Assembly: GCA_963581435.1 (NCBI GenBank)
Contig: CAUZOL010000213.1
Location: 1 to 11,770, forward strand
Direction: 5' to 3'
Source: JABISG01 sp963581435
GTDB taxonomy: Bacteria; Planctomycetota; Planctomycetia; Planctomycetales; Planctomycetaceae
DNA: 11,770 nt
Shown here in pieces: positions 6,250 to 11,770 of the stretch. The translations under genes and the position numbers were made by a program. How positions within the stretch are numbered: position 1 is the stretch's first letter; each line of letters starts with the position of its first letter. Under the pieces are notes generated by a model that was given only the letters and a program-made list of their open reading frames with translations, was not told the DNA's origin and searched no databases.

Positions 6250-6303
6250 AGCAAGGGTTTTTCGTCACAATCGTAGTTCAAACCCTCGCTCGCGCTTCGG
6301 GCT
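6250..6303. repeat. Repeat downstream of rseP, with GNRA-core copy 3
   Basis: On the minus strand, 6303-6281 reads AG, CCC, GAA, GC, GCGA, GC, GA, GGG, TT: the same architecture as the units at 4156-4175 and 4190-4213, with loop GCGA. In addition, 6250-6260 and 6280-6290 are inverted copies (AGCAAGGGTTT with AAACCCTCGCT, one mismatch) that can form a hairpin with a 19-nt loop. It lies between the rseP stop and the radical SAM start and might attenuate read-through. Confidence 0.6.
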
Positions 6304-6319
6304 GGTTTTCGATTCTTGC

Positions 6320-8362
6320 TTACTGTCCCGGCAGCCAGTGGACGAAGATGTCGAGGTACAAAACCAGGACCATCAAACCTAACACAACAGCCATACCGGC
6401 GTATGTGGCCGCAATCAGGACGCGTTCGCTCGGTTTCTTACGTGTTACCCCTTCCCAGATGAGAAACACCATGTGTCCGCCATCGAGAACTGGAATGGGC
6501 AGAAAGTTGATGACCGCGAGATTGACGCTGAGGAATCCGAGGAACAACAACAGGTCGGCGAAACCACGGCTGGCAACGCGATAGGCAACCGTCGCGATCC
6601 CAATCGGCCCGTGCAATTCTTTCACTGAAATCCGTCCGCCAAACAAGCTGCGGAGCGTGAGGTAGATATCGGTCATATTGTTCTTGGTGTGTGTCAAACC
6701 CATGCTGAGAGCGTGGGTCACGCTTTCAGCTTTCCGCTTTTTCATCAGCCGAGCGAGCCGCACACCACGCGTCGGCAAGTACCAGTCGTCTTTGACGGGT
6801 TTGGGTTGAAGCGTAACGACGCGAGGTTTCCCGGTATCACCCTCGCCGGGCGAGCTGACGTGCAATTTGACGCTCCGCATGGGAATCCGCTGCATCGACC
6901 AGAACGCGTACGCCCAATTGTGGATTGTTTCCTTGTCATCGCCTTCGCGTTTCTTGTCGAACTCAATCACGATCGGCTTGTCTTCGTAACCGTCCGGCGA
7001 AGCGCCTTTTGGCAGGATGAGTTCCATCTTCTGAATTCGCTCTTCGACTTTGATTTTTCCCGCGACCGGGCTGTCGGCAACGACATTCAGCACCGTCGAG
7101 GTCAATTGAAATGCGACCCCAAGAGCGGGAACCGAAACGGACTGCCCTTCGTCCGGCTTTTCGATCCAGCCCGGCCTGTCGAGCGGTGTGAGCGTCAGCG
7201 TCAATTCCTTTGGCTCGCCCCCCTTCACCGGGCGTTGCACGACAACTTCAACTCCCTGTCCGTGTTTGTCTGCAAAGTAGTTGGGCAGCCGCAGTGGGTT
7301 GATCTGTGTTCCGACTTCCATCCCATCAACTTTGGCAATCTTGTCGCCTTCCTTAAGCCCCTGTTTGGCTGCCGGCGAATTGTCTTTGATGGCCGTAACT
7401 TTGCCGATTCCCATCCACAGCCCCAGCGTGCGAAAACGGCGAGGTTCCATCTTAATCGCGACAACGTCTGTCGTCCCTTTGCGCTGGACGTGGAACTCGA
7501 TGGTTTCGGCTCGTTTGCGCGCCAACAAATCCTGCAATTGGGGAAACGTGGTCACTTCAACGTCATCGATCCGCAGGATTTTGTCGCCCGCCTCGAACGG
7601 CTGGTCGGCCGTCGCGGCTGACGAACCGGGAATCGTCACTGGAATTTCCGGTTTGCCAAAATCGATTAAATGCATCCCAACGGTCTCGCTGACGCCAATT
7701 TGCGGTCGCGTCGATTTGCCGTCTGTTGGAATGCTGAATTTGAACGGTTTTCCGTCGCGATGAATGCCCTCGACGACGATCGTATCGACGGATGAGAGCG
7801 CGACGGCACGACTGACATCGCTGAAGACCTCGATCTCGCGACCGTTGACTTTTTTAAACCTGTCGCCGACTTCCACGCCCGCTCGCCAGGCCGGCAGGCC
7901 AATTTCCACCTGACCGATGATGGCGTCCGGTTCCTCGACACCCAGAGCAAAGCCCGAGGCGAAAAACAGCAGCCCGGTAACGACGTTCATGATGACGCCG
8001 GCGGAGATGATCCCCATGCGTTGCAGGACCGTTTTGGCGGAATACGAACGCGGGTCCTCTGCGATTTCCTCGGCCGACATCTGACTGGGGTCCGCATCGT
8101 CCTGGCCCAGCATTTTTACGTAACCGCCGAACGGTATGACCGAGAGCGCGTATTCGGTTTCCCCCCTTTTGTATCGCAGCAGAATCGGCCCGAATCCGAT
8201 GCTGAATCGCTCCACCTGGACGTCGCACAACTTGGCGACGGCAAAGTGTCCAAACTCGTGGAAGATGATGACCCACGTCAGCCCAAAGGCGACCCAGAAA
8301 ATATTCAAGAACGTGGCCATGTTCACTGCGAACAGGGGGTCCACTGCAATCAGGGGGTCCAT
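6320..8362 (-). CDS. rseP: RseP-type site-2 zinc metalloprotease (M50) with four PDZ-like modules
   Basis: This 680-residue inner-membrane protease would cleave transmembrane segments, as RseP does to anti-sigma factors or signal-peptide remnants. HEFGH (35-39) sits in the first membrane helix. The third zinc ligand is probably Asp627 in PIPVLDGGH within the C-terminal helices (about 603-637), and a last helix spans about 649-672. Another membrane segment covers 118-140. Four PDZ-like modules lie between, near 149-205, 245-305, 316-395 and 414-450, recognised by GD-K-ILxID and VxxxSPAAxxGLxxGD patterns. E. coli RseP is about 450 residues with two PDZ domains, so this one is clearly longer. 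I chose the ATG at 8360-8362 because AAAGGAGG lies seven bases before it; a start eight codons further upstream is possible but lacks this support. It overlaps the end of dxr by 13 bases, implying coupled translation. Confidence 0.93.
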   Translation of the reverse strand: MDPLIAVDPLFAVNMATFLNIFWVAFGLTWVIIFHEFGHFAVAKLCDVQVERFSIGFGPILLRYKRGETEYALSVIPFGGYVKMLGQDDADPSQMSAEEIAEDPRSYSAKTVLQRMGIISAGVIMNVVTGLLFFASGFALGVEEPDAIIGQVEIGLPAWRAGVEVGDRFKKVNGREIEVFSDVSRAVALSSVDTIVVEGIHRDGKPFKFSIPTDGKSTRPQIGVSETVGMHLIDFGKPEIPVTIPGSSAATADQPFEAGDKILRIDDVEVTTFPQLQDLLARKRAETIEFHVQRKGTTDVVAIKMEPRRFRTLGLWMGIGKVTAIKDNSPAAKQGLKEGDKIAKVDGMEVGTQINPLRLPNYFADKHGQGVEVVVQRPVKGGEPKELTLTLTPLDRPGWIEKPDEGQSVSVPALGVAFQLTSTVLNVVADSPVAGKIKVEERIQKMELILPKGASPDGYEDKPIVIEFDKKREGDDKETIHNWAYAFWSMQRIPMRSVKLHVSSPGEGDTGKPRVVTLQPKPVKDDWYLPTRGVRLARLMKKRKAESVTHALSMGLTHTKNNMTDIYLTLRSLFGGRISVKELHGPIGIATVAYRVASRGFADLLLFLGFLSVNLAVINFLPIPVLDGGHMVFLIWEGVTRKKPSERVLIAATYAGMAVVLGLMVLVLYLDIFVHWLPGQ
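8324..8359 (-). repeat. 18-bp tandem duplication at the rseP N-terminus
   Basis: Two adjacent 18-base units (8342-8359 and 8324-8341) match at 16 of 18 positions and encode DPLIAV then DPLFAV, directly after the start Met. The dxr stop codon (8350-8352) lies inside the first unit. This looks like a slippage duplication that lengthened the RseP N-terminus by six residues. Confidence 0.7.
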
Positions 8363-9498
8363 CGGCGTGCCTCCTTTCGAGCCCATTCGTCCAGCCGCAA
8401 CAACCCGGTCAGGGTTGGCTGGGAGTCGAACTCGTGTGTATCGAGTACCGCACGGGAAACGCGCGGAATGTCATTGAAACTCAGGGTTCCTGCCAGAAAT
8501 CTCTCGACGGCCACTTCGTTGGCCGCATTCAAAACCGCGCCGCACGTCCCCCCGCGTTCTGCAACTTCAAACCCAAGCTTTAGTGCGGGAAAGGCGTCGA
8601 AATCGGGCGGATGAAACTCCATTGTCATTGTGTCGGTCCAGTTCAGCCGCGGGCTGATTCCCGCTGTCCGTTCCGGCCACGTTAAAGCATACTGAATTGG
8701 CAGCTTCATATCCGGCGGAGACATTTGAGCGATGACCGATCCATCGACAAACTCGACCAGCGAATGCACGATCGACTGCGGGTGCACAACCACCTCGATC
8801 TGCTCCACATCGAGATCGAACAGCCATTTCGCCTCAATCACCTCCAGAGCTTTGTTCATCATGGTCGCAGAATCGACCGTAATTTTTGCCCCCATGTCCC
8901 AGGTGGGATGTGCGAGGGCCATTTCCGGTGTCACGTCGTCTAACTGTTTGGCGGTACGGCCTCGAAATGGTCCGCCGCTGGCCGTCAGCACCACGCGACG
9001 GACCTCTTCTCGACGGCCTGCCTGCAGGGCCTGAAAGATGGCACTATGTTCGCTATCGACCGGTAACAGGGTTGCCCCGCTGCGGTCGGCCAGCTCCATA
9101 ACGAGCGGCCCGGCCACAATGAGCGTTTCCTTGTTCGCCAGGGCAACTCGCTTTCCCGCTTCCAACGCGGCCCACGTACCTCGTAATCCTGCCGCCCCCA
9201 CTATGGCGGCGACAACAATGTCCACCTCGTCCGCAGAAGCGAGTCGCTCGATCGCTTCCGGCCCAAACAGCAACTCAGTTTTTGGCGAAAACGCGTCACG
9301 CTCTACGGTGTTCTGCAGATCCGCGTCGGCAACAACTGCCCAGCGAGGCTCAAACCGCCGACTTTGCGATCCCAACAGTTCCCAACTGTGGTTGGCAGAA
9401 ATGCCGGCCAGCTGCAGGCTCCCCGACAACGACTCCAAAACGTCGAGGCAATTGGTCCCGATGGAACCGGTCGATCCGAGGACTGCAATCTGCTTCAT
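8350..9498 (-). CDS. dxr: 1-deoxy-D-xylulose 5-phosphate reductoisomerase
   Basis: Dxr (IspC) rearranges and reduces 1-deoxy-D-xylulose 5-phosphate to 2-C-methyl-D-erythritol 4-phosphate with NADPH, the committed step of the MEP isoprenoid pathway in the cytoplasm. The 382-residue length is normal. The NADPH-binding GSTGSIG is at 8-14. LANKETLIVAG (120-130) is conserved. Metal ligands are Asp148 and Glu150 in PVDSEHSAIFQ and Glu219 in MNKALEVIEAKWLF. SGGPFRGR (174-181) and HPQSIVHSLVEF (239-250) are the substrate and flexible-loop regions. No Shine-Dalgarno is visible before the ATG. It heads a dxr-rseP pair that overlaps by 13 bases, an order known from many bacteria. A promoter candidate at 9679-9707 would give a leader of about 170 bases. 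All catalytic residues appear present. Confidence 0.97.
   Translation of the reverse strand: MKQIAVLGSTGSIGTNCLDVLESLSGSLQLAGISANHSWELLGSQSRRFEPRWAVVADADLQNTVERDAFSPKTELLFGPEAIERLASADEVDIVVAAIVGAAGLRGTWAALEAGKRVALANKETLIVAGPLVMELADRSGATLLPVDSEHSAIFQALQAGRREEVRRVVLTASGGPFRGRTAKQLDDVTPEMALAHPTWDMGAKITVDSATMMNKALEVIEAKWLFDLDVEQIEVVVHPQSIVHSLVEFVDGSVIAQMSPPDMKLPIQYALTWPERTAGISPRLNWTDTMTMEFHPPDFDAFPALKLGFEVAERGGTCGAVLNAANEVAVERFLAGTLSFNDIPRVSRAVLDTHEFDSQPTLTGLLRLDEWARKEARRWTP
8370..8377 (-). promoter_or_regulatory. Strong ribosome binding site deciding the rseP start
   Basis: AAAGGAGG on the minus strand lies inside the 3' end of dxr and seven bases before the ATG at 8360-8362. It is the clearest Shine-Dalgarno in the window. 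It argues for 8362 rather than the ATG at 8386 as the rseP start. Confidence 0.8.
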
Positions 9499-9678
9499 CC
9501 ACGTGCGTCACGGAGTTAAAATGGTCGCAACTGTCGGTTCAACGCTCTTTCTGCCGCAACGCAACCGACGCAAACGGCACAATCGAAGCAACCTACAGCG
9601 CCGGAGTCCGTTCTGGTCAAATTCCATGACGGAAGGGGCGTATTGTAGTCACTTTGCGTATTCTGCCGAACCGCGGTC

Positions 9679-9707
9679 ATTCTAGGGCGAGCCTCACATT
9701 GTCGCAA
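9679..9707 (-). promoter_or_regulatory. Candidate promoter for dxr-rseP
   Basis: On the minus strand, TTGCGA (9702-9707) and TAGAAT (9679-9684) are separated by 17 bases and match consensus at four and five of six positions. The transcript would start near 9672. Confidence 0.4.
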
Positions 9708-9736
9708 GAGTCATCGGAACCGTCCGACTGCGGGAG

Positions 9737-9765
9737 TTGACCGACACCGAAACAGGGTCTACAGT
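9737..9765 (+). promoter_or_regulatory. Candidate sigma70-type promoter for ftsH
   Basis: TTGACC (9737-9742) and TACAGT (9760-9765) are separated by 17 bases and match consensus at five and four of six positions. The start near 9772 gives a leader of about 63 bases. It is not a heat-shock sigma32-type promoter as far as I can see. Confidence 0.5.
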
Positions 9766-9804
9766 TCCATGCGGCCGGTTCGGTTCGCCGACATCGTGCC
9801 AACC

Positions 9805-9833
9805 TTCAATTGAAATCTTTTTTCGAAGAAAAG
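9805..9833 (+). promoter_or_regulatory. Palindrome and U/A hairpin abutting the ftsH start codon
   Basis: TTCAATTGAA (9805-9814) is a perfect 10-bp palindrome. It is followed by a stem at 9817-9833, CTTTTTT pairing with AGAAAAG (six Watson-Crick pairs and one G-U) around the loop CGA. The 3' arm is the only purine-rich stretch in the Shine-Dalgarno position, and the ATG follows one base later. Confidence 0.4.
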
Positions 9834-9834
9834 C

Positions 9835-11770
9835 ATGTCTGAACAAGAGAACCCTTCTCCCCCGTCTTCCGATGATCGCAAAAAAGGCAAACGTTCGTCT
9901 TCGGGAGACGGCCGCAAGCCCGAACGCTCCTCATCCAGCAATCTCATCTGGTATCTGATGATTGCAGGCGTGGTTGCGCTGATTGCCATGAACGTCATGA
10001 AGGACAGCAAGTCGGGCAAGCTGGAGGTCAAGTTCAGCCAATTGTTCCGGTCGTTGGAGAATAACGGCGAACAGGTGAAGCTGGAAGACGGCACCGAAAT
10101 CGGATTCACGCCAGAAAACGTCCACGAGTTGATCGTCGGCCGCGATGTCATTTCCTTTCAGGATCGTCCAGATCCCAAGACTGGGGAAAGTTCTGAGGAC
10201 GCGCCACCGATTCGGGAATTTTACATCAACGCCCTCGGCATGGAGGACGACAAGGCCAAGCTGACCGCGTTACTTCGTAGCAAAGGAATCGACAATACCT
10301 ACGCTGCCTCGACGCCGGAATGGCGAAACCTGATTACGCTGCTCATCTTTCCGCTGCTGTTCGTGCTGGTGATTATCTTCATCTTTCGCCGCATGGGCGG
10401 GGCCGGTTCGGCCATGTCGTTCGGGCGAAGCCGCGGACGGATGTACGCACAAGAGGAAATCGAATCGTCCTTCAGTGAGGTCGCCGGCATCGACGAAGCC
10501 GTCGAGGAACTGCGTGAAGTCGTCGAGTTTTTGCGAACGCCGGCCAAGTATCAGGCGCTCGGTGGACGGATTCCCCGCGGCGTGCTGTTGGTTGGCCCAC
10601 CCGGAACCGGCAAGACGCTGCTTGCCAAGGCCGTCGCCGGCGAGGCGGGTGTTCCCTTTTACAGCCTCTCCGGTTCCGACTTTGTCGAAATGTTTGTCGG
10701 CGTTGGTGCGGCACGCGTTCGCGACATGTTCCAACAGGCCGCCCAACGTTCACCCAGCATTATCTTCATCGACGAACTCGATGCGCTCGGCAAGGTTCGC
10801 GGTAGCGGCATGCCCGGCGGACACGACGAACGCGAACAAACGTTGAACGCATTGCTCGTCGAAATGGACGGTTTCTCATCAGACCACAGCGTGATCGTAA
10901 TGGCGGCGACCAACCGGCCCGAAACGCTCGATCCGGCATTGTTGCGTCCCGGCCGTTTCGACCGGCATGTGATGGTCGATCGCCCGGATGTTCTCGGCCG
11001 CGAAGCGATCCTCAAAGTCCACGCCACCAAAATCAAGATGGACGATTCGGTCGATCTGGTTCGACTGGCAAAACTGACGCCGGGATTTGTCGGAGCCGAC
11101 TTGGCTAATCTGGTCAACGAGGCCGCACTGCTGGCAGCCCGCAACAACCTGACGGCCGTCACCATGGCGGAGTTTGAAGAAGGAATTGAACGCGTTATCG
11201 CCGGCCTGGAGAAACAGACACGCATCATTCACCAGGATGAGAAACAACGGGTCGCGTATCACGAATGCGGCCACGCTTTGGTTGCGTGCTCGCTTCCGAA
11301 CACCGATCCCGTCCACAAGATTTCCATCATTCCGCGCGGCATGGCCATGGGCTATGCCATGCAGTTGCCGGAACACGACCGCAAGCTCATCACCCAATCG
11401 GAATTGACAAGCCGCATCTGCGTGCTGTTGGGCGGAATCACCTCGGAAGAAATCATCTTCCAGGAGACATCAACCGGGGCACAAAACGATTTGCAACGCG
11501 CCACCGACATCGCCCGGCAAATGGTGACCGAATTCGGCATGAGTCCCAGGCTGGGCCGCGTCCATTACAGCGACAGTCCGTCGCGTTCACCGTTTCTTGG
11601 CGGGCCAATGTTTTCCAACGACAGTCCACACAGCGCAGAAACCGTGCGTGAGATCGACCTTGAAATCAAAAGGATGATCGACGAGGCCGTCGAAACCGTA
11701 CACGAGGTGCTCTCCAGTCGGCGTGAGGTTCTCGAACACATGGTCCGCGATTTGATGGAAGTCGAAGTAA
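9835..11770 (+). CDS. ftsH: ATP-dependent membrane zinc metalloprotease FtsH (3' end cut by window)
   Basis: FtsH is a membrane-anchored hexameric AAA+ protease that unfolds and degrades membrane and soluble proteins. At least 645 codons are present with no stop before the window ends, so it is partial, though near the usual family length. Residues 1-36 form a charged Ser-rich cytoplasmic tail. Helix 1 spans 37-54, the short extracytoplasmic domain about 55-163, and helix 2 166-184. The AAA+ module shows Walker A GPPGTGKT (254-261), Walker B IIFIDE (309-314), and a second region of homology ending LRPGRFDR with arginine fingers Arg371 and Arg374. The protease zinc site is HECGH (476-480), and the third ligand is Asp552 in GAQNDLQRAT. 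HECGH replaces the near-universal HEAGH, but the zinc ligands and catalytic Glu are intact. It is transcribed away from dxr-rseP. Bacteria often carry several FtsH paralogues; this may be one. Confidence 0.96.
   Translation, partial: MSEQENPSPPSSDDRKKGKRSSSGDGRKPERSSSSNLIWYLMIAGVVALIAMNVMKDSKSGKLEVKFSQLFRSLENNGEQVKLEDGTEIGFTPENVHELIVGRDVISFQDRPDPKTGESSEDAPPIREFYINALGMEDDKAKLTALLRSKGIDNTYAASTPEWRNLITLLIFPLLFVLVIIFIFRRMGGAGSAMSFGRSRGRMYAQEEIESSFSEVAGIDEAVEELREVVEFLRTPAKYQALGGRIPRGVLLVGPPGTGKTLLAKAVAGEAGVPFYSLSGSDFVEMFVGVGAARVRDMFQQAAQRSPSIIFIDELDALGKVRGSGMPGGHDEREQTLNALLVEMDGFSSDHSVIVMAATNRPETLDPALLRPGRFDRHVMVDRPDVLGREAILKVHATKIKMDDSVDLVRLAKLTPGFVGADLANLVNEAALLAARNNLTAVTMAEFEEGIERVIAGLEKQTRIIHQDEKQRVAYHECGHALVACSLPNTDPVHKISIIPRGMAMGYAMQLPEHDRKLITQSELTSRICVLLGGITSEEIIFQETSTGAQNDLQRATDIARQMVTEFGMSPRLGRVHYSDSPSRSPFLGGPMFSNDSPHSAETVREIDLEIKRMIDEAVETVHEVLSSRREVLEHMVRDLMEVEV

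Larger units (their letters stand above)
9499..9834. other. Divergent control region between dxr and ftsH
   Basis: These 336 bases contain no convincing gene. They hold back-to-back promoter candidates at 9679-9707 (minus, for dxr-rseP) and 9737-9765 (plus, for ftsH), whose -35 boxes are only 29 bases apart. Near the ftsH start are a 10-bp palindrome and a U/A hairpin. The stretch 9499-9670 would be the long dxr leader and shows nothing I recognise. Short open frames here look like chance. Confidence 0.6.

Noticed and set aside
8363..8386. An upstream rseP start at 8386, giving eight more residues.
   Set aside because: The ATG at 8360-8362 has an excellent Shine-Dalgarno at ideal spacing that would lie inside the longer reading frame.
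9516..9707. A 63-codon minus-strand frame in the dxr leader as a small protein or leader peptide.
   Set aside because: There is no ribosome site or recognisable pattern, and it would start at the -35 box of the best promoter candidate.

Overview
The window reads as ordinary chromosomal DNA from a Gram-negative-type bacterium with moderately high GC. My best guess is a planctomycete, held at moderate confidence. The reasons are an RseP-type protease that is longer than usual and seems to carry four PDZ-like modules, loosely packed genes with long spacers, few clear Shine-Dalgarno sequences, and short dispersed repeats between genes. One repeat family reads TRSVSEG or NPKRKRR when translated in shadow frames. 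I recall those strings from spurious planctomycete proteins, but I could not search for them.

Layout. Positions 123-617 (minus) encode a small glycine-zipper lipoprotein. Positions 618-1054 have no convincing gene but hold a 195-bp inverted-repeat element at 820-1014. Positions 1055-2533 (minus) are an acpP-fabF fatty-acid synthesis pair with a good sigma70-like promoter upstream. A 471-bp divergent spacer leads to a plus-strand acyl-CoA dehydrogenase-like flavoprotein (3005-4141). It converges on an assimilatory APS reductase, cysH (4289-5080, minus), and the gap between them carries short repeats. A radical SAM protein of unknown function follows (5333-6199, minus). Next are rseP (6320-8362, minus) and dxr (8350-9498, minus), which overlap by 13 bases and are clearly translated as a unit. 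A 336-bp divergent spacer with a candidate promoter for each strand separates dxr from ftsH (from 9835, plus), which runs off the window end.

How the genes work together. AcpP carries the acyl chain that FabF elongates. Dxr makes the first committed MEP-pathway intermediate for isoprenoids, RseP cleaves proteins within the membrane, and FtsH degrades membrane and soluble proteins, so the right half is largely envelope and membrane maintenance. CysH reduces activated sulfate to sulfite for cysteine synthesis. I see no phage, CRISPR, toxin-antitoxin or insertion-sequence genes, and no tRNA or rRNA.

The most interesting signal is non-coding. The two 45-nt arms of the 820-1014 element differ at nine positions. 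Every difference falls in a loop, in a linker, or in a base pair that is kept by a paired or wobble change. That pattern suggests the fold itself is selected. A second, unrelated short repeat family (4156-4175, 4190-4213, 6281-6303) has a core whose tetraloop fits GNRA in all three copies.
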